This document shows positions 23,756-32,791 of a DNA stretch of 64,000 bases, one piece after another (within the stretch, counting starts at the first letter, position 1; each line of letters begins with the position of its first letter). The DNA comes from Streptomyces sp. ISL-10 (GTDB lineage Bacteria; Actinomycetota; Actinomycetes; Streptomycetales; Streptomycetaceae): the NCBI RefSeq assembly GCF_018614575.1, contig NZ_JAGGOJ010000011.1, positions 727,919 to 791,918 on the forward strand. Direction: 5' to 3'. Below the pieces are notes generated by a model that saw nothing but the letters and a program-made list of their open reading frames with translations, was not told the DNA's origin and did no database searches. A program made the position numbers and the translations under genes.

Positions 23756-25540
23756 CTATCCTGCCGCCTCGTGCCGCCCCAGCGCGAGGGCGGCGTTCAC
23801 CAGCCCGATATGGCTGAACGCCTGAGGGAAGTTGCCGAGCTGGCGGCCGGCCAGCGGGTCGTACTCCTCGGAGAGCAGGCCCACGTCGTTGCGGAGCGCC
23901 AGCAGCCGTTCGAACAGCTCCCGGGCCTCGTCCTCACGGCCCGTCATGCACAGCGCGTCCGTCATCCAGAACGAGCACGCCAGGAACGCGCCCTCGTCGC
24001 CCGGCAGCCCGTCGACGGAGACGCCCGCGGTGCTGTAGCGCCGCACCAGCGGACCGCTGCCCAGCTCGGCCTGCACCGCTTTGACCGTGCCGAGGACCCG
24101 GGGATCGTCCGGGGGCAGGAAGCCGACGTGCGGAATCAGCAGCACCGCCGCGTCCAGGTCCGTCGAGCCGTACGACTGCGTGAAGGTGTTCCGTACCGGG
24201 TCGAAGCCCTTCTCGCACACCTCCCGGTGCACCTCGTCGCGCATGGCGCGCCAGCGCGCCGCGTTCCCGCGCAACGTCGGGTCGGCCTCCAGAGTGCGTA
24301 CGGCACGGTCGGCCGCGACCCACGCCATCACCTTGGAGTGCACGAAGTGGCGGCGCGGTCCACGCACTTCCCACAGCCCCTGATCCGGTTCGCGCCACTT
24401 CGACTCCAGGAAGCCGAGGAGGCTCAACTGAATGTTCCACGCGTGCCGCTCGGTCTTCAGACCCATCTTCCTGGCGAGGAACAAGGAGTCGATGACCTCG
24501 CCGTAGACGTCGAGCTGGAGCTGGTACGCCGCGTCGTTGCCGACCCGGACCGGGACGGATCCCGCGTAGCCGCCGAGCCAGCCCAGCTCCATCTCGGCCA
24601 GCCGGCGTTCGCCCGCGAGTCCGTACATGATCTGCAGGTCGGCCGGGTCGCCGGCCACCGCGCGCAGCAGCCAGTCGCGCCAGGCCGCGGCCTCGTCGAG
24701 GTAGCCGGCCGCGAGCAGGGCGCCGAGCGACAGGGTGGAGTCGCGCAGCCAGCAGAACCGGTAGTCCCAGTTGCGTACGCCGCCGATCTCCTCGGGCAGG
24801 GACGTCGTCGGGGCGGCGACGATCCCGCCCGTGGGCGCGTAGGTGAGCGCCTTCAAGGTGATCAGAGAACGCAGGACCGCCTCGCGGTAGGGCCCCTGGT
24901 ACCGGCAGCGGGACGACCACTCGGCCCAGTCCTCCAGGCAGTGGCGCAGTGACACATAGGGGTCGACCAGCTTGGGGCGCGGCCTGTGCGAGGGGTGCCA
25001 TGTGAGGACGAAGGCGACCTTCTCGCCCGCCGCGACCGTGAACGACGAGCAGGTGCTGAACTGCTGGCCCCAGGTGTGCACCGGCGGCTCGCAGCGCAGC
25101 CAGACGGAGTCGGGGCCCGCGACCGCGACCCGGTGGCCGTCCGCGCGCCGCATCCAGGGCACGACGCTGCCGTAGTCGAAGCGCAGCCGGAGGGTGGCAG
25201 CCATCTCCACGGTGCCGACGACGCCCTCCACGATGCGGATCACATCGGGCGCTTCATCCCTTTGTGGCATGAAATCAAGGACTTTGACCGTGCCGGTTCG
25301 GGTGCGCCACACCGTCTCCAGGACCAGTGATTCATCGACATAGCCACGACTTGTGCACCGTCCGGCGCCCTTGGGCGCGATCCGCCAGTGGCCGTTCTCC
25401 TCGTCGCCCACGAGCGCCGCGAAGCACGCCGCCGAGTCGAAGCGGGGCAGGCACAGCCAGTCGATGGAACCGTCCGCACCGACCAGTGCCGCGGTCTGCA
25501 GATCGCCGATGAGGGCGTAGTCCTCGATACGTTGGCTCAC
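23756..25540 (-). CDS. Glycoside hydrolase family 15 protein (trehalase/glucoamylase-like)
   Basis: A 594-residue protein with the N-terminal beta-sandwich (RIEDYALIGDLQTAALVGAD) and the (alpha/alpha)6 barrel of GH15. Barrel landmarks are GGVRNWDYRFCWLRDSTLSL, the general acid region GLWEVRGPRRHFVHSKVMAW, and near the end LLSEEYDPLAGRQLGNFPQA with the second catalytic Glu. No signal peptide, so it acts in the cytoplasm. The mycobacterial relative of this type is a trehalase; glucoamylase activity on maltooligosaccharides is the alternative. GTG start. Confidence 0.9.
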   Translation of the reverse strand: MSQRIEDYALIGDLQTAALVGADGSIDWLCLPRFDSAACFAALVGDEENGHWRIAPKGAGRCTSRGYVDESLVLETVWRTRTGTVKVLDFMPQRDEAPDVIRIVEGVVGTVEMAATLRLRFDYGSVVPWMRRADGHRVAVAGPDSVWLRCEPPVHTWGQQFSTCSSFTVAAGEKVAFVLTWHPSHRPRPKLVDPYVSLRHCLEDWAEWSSRCRYQGPYREAVLRSLITLKALTYAPTGGIVAAPTTSLPEEIGGVRNWDYRFCWLRDSTLSLGALLAAGYLDEAAAWRDWLLRAVAGDPADLQIMYGLAGERRLAEMELGWLGGYAGSVPVRVGNDAAYQLQLDVYGEVIDSLFLARKMGLKTERHAWNIQLSLLGFLESKWREPDQGLWEVRGPRRHFVHSKVMAWVAADRAVRTLEADPTLRGNAARWRAMRDEVHREVCEKGFDPVRNTFTQSYGSTDLDAAVLLIPHVGFLPPDDPRVLGTVKAVQAELGSGPLVRRYSTAGVSVDGLPGDEGAFLACSFWMTDALCMTGREDEARELFERLLALRNDVGLLSEEYDPLAGRQLGNFPQAFSHIGLVNAALALGRHEAAG

Positions 25541-25570
25541 GCTCTGGCGTGTTCCCGGCCCGGTTGGCCG

Positions 25571-26353
25571 CTAAGCAGGCGCGTGGACAGGTTCCGGCAC
25601 GCCGTTGCGGGCCGCCGCCCTGTCCCGCTTCTCCCGGCGCACCAGAATCACCCAGCCGACGGGTACCGCGCCGGCGAACAGCCACCACTGGACGGCGTAC
25701 GCCATGTGCGCGCCGATCGAGTCGTGGTCGGGGTCGGGGATCTGCTCCGGGCCGGCGGCCGGCTTCGGCTCCGTCTGCTCCAGATAGCCGCCGAGCACCG
25801 GGCGGTCCAGCAGCTTCGCCTGCTGCTCGCTGTTGATCAGCATCACCTGGCGCGGGGGCAGACCGGCCAGGTCCTTGATCCCGCTGGCGCCGGTCGTCTC
25901 GTCGGCCTTGAGCCGGCCGGTGACGGTGACCGTGCCGGCCGTGGCCTTCGGGACCTCGGGGAACGCCTTCTGGTCGGCGGCGGCCGGGACCCAGCCGCGG
26001 TTGACGAGCACGGCCGTGCCGTCGCTCAGGACCAGGGGGGTCAGTACGTGGAAGCCGACGCGGTCGTCGGCGTTGGTGCGGCGGCGTACGACGACCTCAT
26101 GGGCGGTGTCGAACGAGCCCGTCGCGGTTACCTGCCGCCAGTAGTCGCCGCGCGGGACGGTGTGGCCCAGGGAGGTGAGCTCGCCCACCGGCACCGGCTT
26201 CGCGTCGAGGTTCCGGGCGATGAGGGCGTTCTGCGCGACGCGGCGTTCGTGGCGGTGCAGCTGCCAGAAGCCCAGCTCGACCATCGTGGGGATGAGAACG
26301 AGGGCGATGAGGGTGAGGATCACCCACTGCCGGGACAACAGGAAGCGGTACAC
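25571..26353 (-). CDS. SURF1-family cytochrome oxidase assembly protein
   Basis: A 260-residue protein with a membrane helix at each end (about residues 10-28 and 222-240) and the SURF1 soluble domain between: GFWQLHRHERR, GDYWRQVTATGSF, GFHVLTPLVLSDGTAVLVNR and the ending HMAYAVQWWLFAGAVPVGWV. SURF1 proteins help insert heme into cytochrome c oxidase. GTG 26353 start. It lies 30 bp upstream of the GH15 gene on the same strand. Confidence 0.93.
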   Translation of the reverse strand: MYRFLLSRQWVILTLIALVLIPTMVELGFWQLHRHERRVAQNALIARNLDAKPVPVGELTSLGHTVPRGDYWRQVTATGSFDTAHEVVVRRRTNADDRVGFHVLTPLVLSDGTAVLVNRGWVPAAADQKAFPEVPKATAGTVTVTGRLKADETTGASGIKDLAGLPPRQVMLINSEQQAKLLDRPVLGGYLEQTEPKPAAGPEQIPDPDHDSIGAHMAYAVQWWLFAGAVPVGWVILVRREKRDRAAARNGVPEPVHAPA

Positions 26354-26437
26354 GGCTTCGACCGTACCTGCAGTGCCCCCGGGCCGGGACGGGGGGTCCC
26401 GGTGGCGGCCGTCCCCGGGCCCGGTGGCACCACGCGA

Positions 26438-26671
26438 TCACACCCTGTCGATGATGCCGGCCCTCCCCTCGGCGCGGGCGCAGTGGGCGCCGCAGTACCA
26501 GTGGCCCTCGGCCTCGACGCCCTGGCCGATGATCTGCACCCGGCAGTGCTCACAGATGGGCGCCATGCGGTGAATGGCGCAGGAGAAGCAGTCGAAGACG
26601 TGCACCGCGCCCTGCGCGTGCACCTCGAAGGACATGCCGTAGTCGTTTCCGCAAACCTCGCAACGTGCCAT
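26438..26671 (-). CDS. Small zinc-ribbon protein
   Basis: A 77-residue cytoplasmic protein with four cysteine pairs: CEVCG at the start, CFSC, CEHC and HWYCGAHC, plus two His, enough for two zinc sites in a double ribbon. I recognise it only as a conserved actinobacterial protein of unknown function. ATG 26671 has GAGGTT close upstream. It is 84 bp upstream of the SURF1 gene. Confidence 0.8.
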   Translation of the reverse strand: MARCEVCGNDYGMSFEVHAQGAVHVFDCFSCAIHRMAPICEHCRVQIIGQGVEAEGHWYCGAHCARAEGRAGIIDRV

Positions 26672-26735
26672 GCGCCACAGGGTGGGACGCGAGGCGGGCG
26701 GGGGGCGAGCGGACAGCGGGCGAGTCGCGCCGGGT

Positions 26736-27938
26736 TCACTCCGATGCGGGTGCCATGCCCGGCAGCACTCCCTGCTCCGCGCTTCTCGCCCCCGGCAGCA
26801 TTCGCTGCTCCGGCGAGAGCCCCGCGCGTCCCGTCCCCGGCGAGCCTCCGCTCGCCCGCGAACTCACGGGTGAGCCGCTCACCGGCGCATTCACCGGCGA
26901 GCCTTCGCCTGCCGGCGTATTCACCGGCGTGCCTGCCCCCACCGGAACGCCTGCCGTCTCCCCGGCCGTGCCCTCGGCCGGGACCACATGCCCCAACAGC
27001 TGGGTGAACGCCGCCTCGTCGACCACCGGTGTGCCGTACGACGCGGCCTTGACCGCCTTCGACGTCGTCGCGTGCGGGTCGTTGGTCACCAGCAGACTCG
27101 TCAGCCGCGACACACTCGTGGCGACGTGCAGGCCCGCCTCGGTCGCCCGGTCCTCCAGCAACTCCCGCTCAATGGAGGTGTCGCCGGAGAACGCCACCCG
27201 CATCCCCTGCATCAGCTGCCCGCCCGGCCGGTACCTGCCCGGGTTGGGGAAGGGGCACGGGGGCCGCTTGCGCGACGGCCGCCAGCTGCTCTGCCCGTAC
27301 GACGGCTGGTATCCGATGCGCGGGGCGGGCGGGGCGTCGGACCACTCGGTCAGCGGCAGGCACTCCAGCAGCGGCAGCCGTACCCCGTCGCGGGCGGCCG
27401 AGTGCAGGCTCGGCCGGAACGCCTCGGCCAGCACCCGGGCGTCGTCCAGCGCGTGGTGGGCCCGCTGCTGCACGACGCCGTAGTGCGCCGCGAGCGTCTC
27501 CAGCTTGAAGTTGCGCAGGGGCAGCCCGAGCTCCCTGGCGAGCGCGATGGTGCACAGGCGCTGCCGGGTCGGCGCGGTCCGCCGCACACGTGCGTACTCC
27601 CGCGCGATCATGCCCCAGTCGAAGCCGGCGTTGTGCGCGACCAGGACGCGGCCCTCCAGGCGCGCGGTGAACTCGGCCGTGATGTCGCCGAACAGCGGCG
27701 CGTCCCGGAGCATCTCTCCCGTCAGACCGTGGATCTCCACCGGGCCGGGGTCGCGCTCGGGATTGACGAGCGTGTACCAGTGGTCCTCGATGTTGCCCCG
27801 GCCGTCGAGGCGGTAGACGGCAGCGGACACTATCCGGTCGTGGTTGAACAGTCCGGTGGTCTCCACGTCGACGACCGCGTACCCCTGCGGGTAGGCGGCC
27901 GGCCACGTCGTCGCTGCGGTCGTACGGTCGTCGAGCAT
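26736..27938 (-). CDS. DEDDh exonuclease with C-terminal BRCT domain
   Basis: A 400-residue protein. The N-terminal 180 residues are a DnaQ-like 3'-5' exonuclease with the three Exo motifs visible: VVDVETTGLFNHD, VLVAHNAGFDWGM and HHALDDARVLAEAF (His and final Asp). After a Pro/Arg-rich linker comes a BRCT-like domain (GMRVAFSGDTSIERELLEDR to PVVDEAAFTQLL). The last 90 residues are low-complexity Gly/Pro/Val repeats and probably disordered. Such proteins resemble DNA polymerase III epsilon but act in repair. ATG 27938 and GTG 27944 are both possible; neither has a clear ribosome site. Confidence 0.9.
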   Translation of the reverse strand: MLDDRTTAATTWPAAYPQGYAVVDVETTGLFNHDRIVSAAVYRLDGRGNIEDHWYTLVNPERDPGPVEIHGLTGEMLRDAPLFGDITAEFTARLEGRVLVAHNAGFDWGMIAREYARVRRTAPTRQRLCTIALARELGLPLRNFKLETLAAHYGVVQQRAHHALDDARVLAEAFRPSLHSAARDGVRLPLLECLPLTEWSDAPPAPRIGYQPSYGQSSWRPSRKRPPCPFPNPGRYRPGGQLMQGMRVAFSGDTSIERELLEDRATEAGLHVATSVSRLTSLLVTNDPHATTSKAVKAASYGTPVVDEAAFTQLLGHVVPAEGTAGETAGVPVGAGTPVNTPAGEGSPVNAPVSGSPVSSRASGGSPGTGRAGLSPEQRMLPGARSAEQGVLPGMAPASE

Positions 27939-28138
27939 GGTCACAGAGAATACGGGCCGGGACCGACAGCGGCGGAGCGCCCCGTCCCCCGGCCCTCGCG
28001 TACGGAGGCCGCGACCGGCTCCCCGGCCGCGGCCCGTTCCGGATCGCAGCCGCCAACGGGCCCTGGTCCGCAGGCCCTCCACCTGTCGTCCGGCGGGTTG
28101 TCCGCGCCCACCGCACGGACCGGTGAGACCCTCCCGGG

Positions 28139-28861
28139 ATGAGTGACGAGACCACGGGCGCAGCGCACGACGAACCACACGGCGGCGGACTCGGCACGCG
28201 CCTCAACTGGCTGCGCGCCGCGGTCCTCGGCGCCAATGACGGGGTCGTCTCCACCGCCGGCCTCGTCGTCGGGGTCGCCGGAGCGACCGACGCGCGCGGC
28301 ACTCTGCTCACCGCGGGCCTCGCCGGACTGCTCGCGGGCTCCATGTCCATGGCCGCCGGGGAGTACGTGTCCGTGTCCACCCAGCGCGACTCGGAGAAGG
28401 CGGCCCTCGCCGTCGAGAGGCGCGAGCTGCGCGAGCAGCCCGAGGAGGAACTCGACGAGCTCACCCGCCTGTTGACCGAACGCGGCCTGTCCCGGGACGT
28501 GGCCCGCGAGGCCGCCGAACAGCTCACCGAGCGGGACGCCCTGCGCGCCCACGCGCGCGTGGAGCTCGGTATCGACCCCAACGAGCTGACCAACCCCTGG
28601 CATGCGGCCGGCGCGAGCTTCTTCGCCTTCACGGCGGGCGCGCTGCTGCCCCTGCTCGCGATCGTCCTGCCGCCCTCGTCGGTCCGCCTCTACGTCACCG
28701 TTGTGTCGGTGCTGGCGGCCCTGGCGCTCACCGGCTGGTGGAGCGCCCGCCTGGGCGCGGCGGACCCGGTCCCGGCCGTGCTGCGCAACACCGGCGGCGG
28801 AGCGCTGGCCATGGCGGTCACGCACGCGGCGGGAACGCTGCTGGGCGCGGCGGGCGTCTGA
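28139..28861 (+). CDS. VIT1/CCC1-family metal transporter
   Basis: A 240-residue membrane protein with the VIT1 signature LRAAVLGANDGVVSTAGLVV, the helix LLAGSMSMAAGEYVSVSTQ, a cytoplasmic three-helix metal-binding domain rich in Glu (residues 80-145) and three membrane helices at the end. Relatives move iron or manganese, usually out of the cytosol. It is divergent from the exonuclease gene across a 200-bp spacer and ends at a hairpin. Confidence 0.92.
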   Translation: MSDETTGAAHDEPHGGGLGTRLNWLRAAVLGANDGVVSTAGLVVGVAGATDARGTLLTAGLAGLLAGSMSMAAGEYVSVSTQRDSEKAALAVERRELREQPEEELDELTRLLTERGLSRDVAREAAEQLTERDALRAHARVELGIDPNELTNPWHAAGASFFAFTAGALLPLLAIVLPPSSVRLYVTVVSVLAALALTGWWSARLGAADPVPAVLRNTGGGALAMAVTHAAGTLLGAAGV

Positions 28862-28878
28862 GCCGCACCACCGGTGCG

Positions 28879-28903
28879 GCCCGCACCGCCCGGCGGTGCG
28901 GGC
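28879..28903 (+). terminator. Terminator hairpin after the VIT1 gene
   Basis: GCCCGCACCG (28879-28888) pairs with CGGTGCGGGC (28894-28903) across a 5-nt loop, 17 bp after the stop. A smaller hairpin, CCGCAC/GTGCGG, precedes it. Confidence 0.65.
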
Positions 28904-29148
28904 CGCCCCTGGCGGGGCCTGCCCTTCCGCGGTCATTCTCCTGGCGGGGCCCGTTCCTTGGCGGTCCGTCTCCTCCGCGGGGGCGCGCCCTTGCGCGACC
29001 GGCCGCTCCGGGGCCGTCTTTCCGTGGTCCGCCCGCCGGTGGGACCACGGCTCGCCCTGCCGAGCGCGCCGACGGGGCCGCCGTCCCCGGGCGGTGACGG
29101 CGTGGCCGGCGGCCCCCGCGCGACGGCCGAGGCCTCACGCCGTGTGCG
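28904..29148. other. G/C-rich spacer with a weak 32-bp repeat
   Basis: The phrase CTGGCGGGGCC occurs at 28909 and 28941, 32 bp apart, and a diverged form follows at 28957. The phrase resembles the unit of the larger array near 57 kb. Both strands have open frames, but none with a ribosome site or family motif. Confidence 0.4.
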
Positions 29149-30531
29149 TCAGCCGCGCCACTCCGGCACGTCCGTGCCCAAAAGCCCCGCCGGGCGGGTC
29201 CAGCTGACCGGGCCGCCGTCGAACGAGACCGGGGGCAGGGCATGGCGCAGGCGGCCCATGGGGCTGTCCGTCTCGGTGAGCCATCGCTCGGCGTCGTATT
29301 CCCCGGAACCGTTGTCCGGCGTCTTGTGAAGGCCCTCGACCAGCCAGGCGGCCGTCCGGGCGAGGGCGAGCTCCACCAGCTGGGCGCCGCCCGTCCCGTG
29401 CTGTTCGGTCAGCGCGCGCAGGACACCGGCGGCGAGCAGGTACCCGGTGCCGTGGTCCAGGGCCTGTGCCGGCAGCGCGCCCGGCCGCTCCCCGTCGCCC
29501 TCGATCTCCGCGATGCCCGACGCGGCCTGCACCAGACTGTCGAAACCGCGCCGCGCCGCCCACGGCCCGTACCGGCCCCACGCCGAGAGCCGGGCCACCA
29601 CCAGGCCCGGGCGCCGCTCCACCAGCTCCTCCGGTGCGAGACCGAACCGGTCCAGGGCGCCCGGCCGGTAGCCGGTCACCACCACGTCGGCGGAGGCGAG
29701 CAGTTCCTCGAACGCGGCGCGGTCCGCGGCGGCCGCCAGATCGAGCCGGGTGGATCGTTTGCCCATACCGGTGTCGTTGTGGGCCTCCTGACTCTCCGGC
29801 AGGCCGGGGGCGTCGATCCGCAGGACGTCCGCGCCGAGCAGTGCGAGCGTGCGGGTCGCGACCGGGCCGGCCAGCACCCTGGTCAGGTCGAGCACCCGCA
29901 GCCCCGCGCAGGGCCGCGTCGCAGAACCGTCGGCCGCCCTCGGTGCGGGGCCGTCCCCGATGCGCTCCATGACCAGCAGCGGTTGCGCGGCCGCGGCGGC
30001 GCCCTGCGGATGCGCGGCCCACTCCTTCGGGCCGCGCGCCGCGACGGCCAGGCCGCCGGCGGCGTACACGCTCTCCTCGACGTCCAGCGCCCGCCGCTCG
30101 CCCACGGCGGCCGCGACGGCCTCCACGCCCGCGTCATCCGGCATACCGAGTGCGGCGAGCAACCGGGACCGGTGATGAGGGTAGTTGGCGTGCGTCCGCA
30201 CCCAGCCGTCGGCGGCGGGCCAGAAGCGGGACAGCGGCGCGAACGTCGTCGGTGCCACCCCGTTCACCCGTACCAGCCGGTCGCTGAGGAACGCCGTCGT
30301 CACCGCCCCGTCGTCCACCCGCACCGCGGGGACGCTGCCGCCGGTGCGGCGGGCTGCGAGCTCCGCGGCGGCCAGCGAGCACACCGCCACGGTGGAACGC
30401 GCCAGCTCCATGACCGGCAGGCGGGCCGGCAGCGCGCCCCGGCCCTCGCACGTCACGTGGTCCACCAGGGCGGGATCGCCGCCCAGAGCGGCCCAGGCCG
30501 CGGCCGTACCGCTCGAAGATGTCTGACCCAT
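29149..30531 (-). CDS. Family III CoA transferase (CaiB/BaiF type)
   Basis: A 460-residue protein of the class III CoA-transferase family. The core starts at GLRVLDLTRVLAGPVATRTL with the catalytic aspartate region further on (PESQEAHNDTGMGKRSTRLD), followed by VVVTGYRPGALDRFGL and the family segment DHGTGYLLAAGVLRALTEQ. The N-terminal 200 residues are a second, degenerate half, as in long members. The acyl substrate cannot be predicted. ATG 30531 is preferred; a CATAGT six bases upstream may be the -10 of a leaderless promoter. Confidence 0.88.
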   Translation of the reverse strand: MGQTSSSGTAAAWAALGGDPALVDHVTCEGRGALPARLPVMELARSTVAVCSLAAAELAARRTGGSVPAVRVDDGAVTTAFLSDRLVRVNGVAPTTFAPLSRFWPAADGWVRTHANYPHHRSRLLAALGMPDDAGVEAVAAAVGERRALDVEESVYAAGGLAVAARGPKEWAAHPQGAAAAAQPLLVMERIGDGPAPRAADGSATRPCAGLRVLDLTRVLAGPVATRTLALLGADVLRIDAPGLPESQEAHNDTGMGKRSTRLDLAAAADRAAFEELLASADVVVTGYRPGALDRFGLAPEELVERRPGLVVARLSAWGRYGPWAARRGFDSLVQAASGIAEIEGDGERPGALPAQALDHGTGYLLAAGVLRALTEQHGTGGAQLVELALARTAAWLVEGLHKTPDNGSGEYDAERWLTETDSPMGRLRHALPPVSFDGGPVSWTRPAGLLGTDVPEWRG

Positions 30532-30614
30532 ACAGCCACTATGGCACCGAGTCACGCGAAGGGGCCCGGTGCGGACATCGCACCGGGCCCCCGAAAGCGG
30601 TGGATCAGAGGTGA

Positions 30615-32147
30615 TTACCGGCGAACGGCGTCGAGAGCGTCCGCGACACCCTCACCGTAGAAGCCGTTCTCGTCCTCGTCGCCCTCGCAGACCGCGTCGA
30701 CCGTCCCGTTGTTGTCGATGTCGTACGGGTTGGTGCACGCGGTGTCGTCGGCCTGCACGGAGAGCAGGGCCTTCACCATCGCCGGCGACGCGTACGGGTG
30801 CGTCGACTTGATCAGCGCGGCGACACCCGCGACGTGCGGGGAGGCCATCGACGTACCGGCCTTGTAGCCGAAGCCGCCGCCCGGCAGCGTCGACAGGATC
30901 CGGCCGTCGACGGCCGGCGCGTCGGGCGCCTGGAAGCGGGTGGCGTCGCCGCCGGGGGCGGAGATGTCGATGACGCCGTTGCCGTAGTTGGAGTACGAGG
31001 ACTTCAGGTTCTTCGCGCCGAGCGCGGAGACCGTGACGACGCCCGGGATCTGCGTCGGGATGTCCAGGCACTCGCTCGGGTTGATCTTCCGCTCGACCGG
31101 CGTGGTGTCGTTCGGGCTCGTGGTGTCGGTGAGCTCGTCGGAGGCGAGGTCCATCCGCGAGTTGCCGGCGGCGGCCACGTGCACCGCGCCCTTGCTCTCC
31201 GCGTACCGGATGGCGCGCCTGTGCGACTCGATCAGAGCCTGCTGGTCGGCGTCGTTCTTGCAGTTGAACAGCCACGGGTCGGTGTAGTAGCTGTTGTTGG
31301 TCACATCGACACCGTGCTCGGCGGCCCACACGAAGCCGCAGACGACGGCCTCCGTGTAGAAGAAGCCGTCCGGCTGCGAGACCTTGATGCCGGAGACCTT
31401 CACCCCCGGCGCGACACCCGTGATGCCGGTGCCGTTCTTCGCCGCCGCGATGGTGCCCGCGACGTGCGTGCCGTGGTCGCTCTCCGTCGGGCCCGGACGC
31501 CAGGCGCCGTCCGCCGTGTCGGGCACACCGCCGACACAGCTGACGGAGGCTTCCCGGTCGAAGTTCGGCGCGAGGTCCGGGTGCGTGTCGTCGACACCCG
31601 TGTCGATGACGGCGACCGTCACCTTCTTGCTGCCGAGCGTCTTCTCGTGCGCCTTGTCCGCCTTGATGGCGGGCAGGTCCCACTGCAGCGGCTCGAGCGC
31701 GTCCTGGTCCGCCGTCGCCTGGCCCGCCGCCGCCTCGGCCTCCTCGGCGGTCAGCGGACGCTCCGACTCGATGGCAGTGTCCGTCACGGGCGCCAGCGGG
31801 GCGGTGCGCGTGGCACCGGCCGACTGGACACCGCGGACCTGACGGATCGTCTCCGCGAACGCAGGATTCTGCGAGTGGACGACGATGACGCCTATCTGGT
31901 CGTACGAGTGGACGACCGTCCCGCCGGCCTTGGCTATCGCCCTCTTGACGGCCTTCGCGGTGCCGTGACCGCCGTTCACATTGACCACGTACGACAGCTT
32001 CGGGCCATCGGTCGAGACCACTGCCGGGACCTCGTCGGTGATTGCTGCCGACGCCGTACCCGTCGGCAGGAATCCGAGTGAGGCCGTGAGCGCCAGACCG
32101 ACGGGCAGCGCGAGTGCGCGCCGACGTCTGGATCCCAGATGAGCCAT
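30615..32147 (-). CDS. Secreted subtilisin-like serine protease (S8)
   Basis: A 510-residue pre-pro-protease. The signal peptide (RRRRALALPVGLALTASLGF then ASA at about 34) is followed by an inhibitor-type propeptide and the S8 catalytic domain with all triad residues: Asp in VAVIDTGVDDTHPDL, His in SDHGTHVAGTIAA, oxyanion Asn in HVAAAGNSRMD, Ser in GTSMASPHVAGVAAL. The C-terminus has a short Asp-rich, calcium-site-like segment (DIDNNGTVDAVCEGDEDENG). It is divergent from the symporter operon. Confidence 0.95.
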   Translation of the reverse strand: MAHLGSRRRRALALPVGLALTASLGFLPTGTASAAITDEVPAVVSTDGPKLSYVVNVNGGHGTAKAVKRAIAKAGGTVVHSYDQIGVIVVHSQNPAFAETIRQVRGVQSAGATRTAPLAPVTDTAIESERPLTAEEAEAAAGQATADQDALEPLQWDLPAIKADKAHEKTLGSKKVTVAVIDTGVDDTHPDLAPNFDREASVSCVGGVPDTADGAWRPGPTESDHGTHVAGTIAAAKNGTGITGVAPGVKVSGIKVSQPDGFFYTEAVVCGFVWAAEHGVDVTNNSYYTDPWLFNCKNDADQQALIESHRRAIRYAESKGAVHVAAAGNSRMDLASDELTDTTSPNDTTPVERKINPSECLDIPTQIPGVVTVSALGAKNLKSSYSNYGNGVIDISAPGGDATRFQAPDAPAVDGRILSTLPGGGFGYKAGTSMASPHVAGVAALIKSTHPYASPAMVKALLSVQADDTACTNPYDIDNNGTVDAVCEGDEDENGFYGEGVADALDAVRR

Positions 32148-32425
32148 GGGTTCTCCACATCATCCGTGACAAACCGCCCAAACACCCCTTGCGAATGGGC
32201 GGGTTCATGCCGGGCGAAGCTATCGCTGATCAAGGCGGCTCTTCAATGGATTCGTGCAGATGTACGGCAACAAGTACGACAAGAAGTGCGGAGGAAAAAG
32301 GCCGGAGGTGAACCGGTTCGGTGTGTGCTCCGTGCCGTTGTCAGGGAGTGGAGCAACATCAAACCGCCCCCACAGGCACCATCCCCATGACCATCACCAC
32401 CGCACCCGCGTCGCGAGGAGTCTCC
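32148..32425. other. Divergent spacer between the protease and symporter genes
   Basis: Holds the promoters of both flanking genes. An inverted repeat CCGCCCA/TGGGCGG spans about 32177-32204. I could not identify a defined operator. Confidence 0.4.
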
Positions 32426-32791
32426 GTGGCCACCGATGCACCGCCGCCCCCGGGCGGTACGGGCACCAGCCCCGCCCAGCCCACGACAGAGTCGTTCGTT
32501 CAGGTGCAGGAGAGTACGGAATTCGGCGAACTACGCCGTACCTACCGCTCCTTCGCCTTCCCCCTGACCGTCGCGTTCATCGCCTGGTACCTGCTCTACG
32601 TCCTGCTCTCCAACTACGCGGGCGGCCTCATGGGCACGAAGGTCTTCGGCAACATCAACGTCGCCCTGGTCTTCGGCCTCGCACAGTTCGCGACCACGTT
32701 CCTCATCGCCTGGTTCTACTCGCGGCACGCCGCAGTGAAGCTCGACCCGAAGGCGGAAGCCATCAAGTCCCGTATGGAGGCCGACGTATGA
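32426..32791 (+). CDS. DUF485 membrane protein, symporter partner
   Basis: A 121-residue protein with two membrane helices (LTVAFIAWYLLYVLLSNYAG and ALVFGLAQFATTFLIAWFYS) typical of DUF485. In many bacteria DUF485 proteins are encoded just before ActP-type acetate symporters, as here. GTG 32426 is chosen because GAGGAG lies 6 nt upstream; ATG 32387 has no ribosome site. Its stop overlaps the symporter start (ATGA). Confidence 0.88.
   Translation: MATDAPPPPGGTGTSPAQPTTESFVQVQESTEFGELRRTYRSFAFPLTVAFIAWYLLYVLLSNYAGGLMGTKVFGNINVALVFGLAQFATTFLIAWFYSRHAAVKLDPKAEAIKSRMEADV

Noticed and set aside
30615..32208. Second long frame (518 codons) on the minus strand overlapping the protease
   Set aside because: It is a shifted frame of the S8 protease gene, Arg-rich and without motifs; the protease frame has signal peptide and full catalytic triad.
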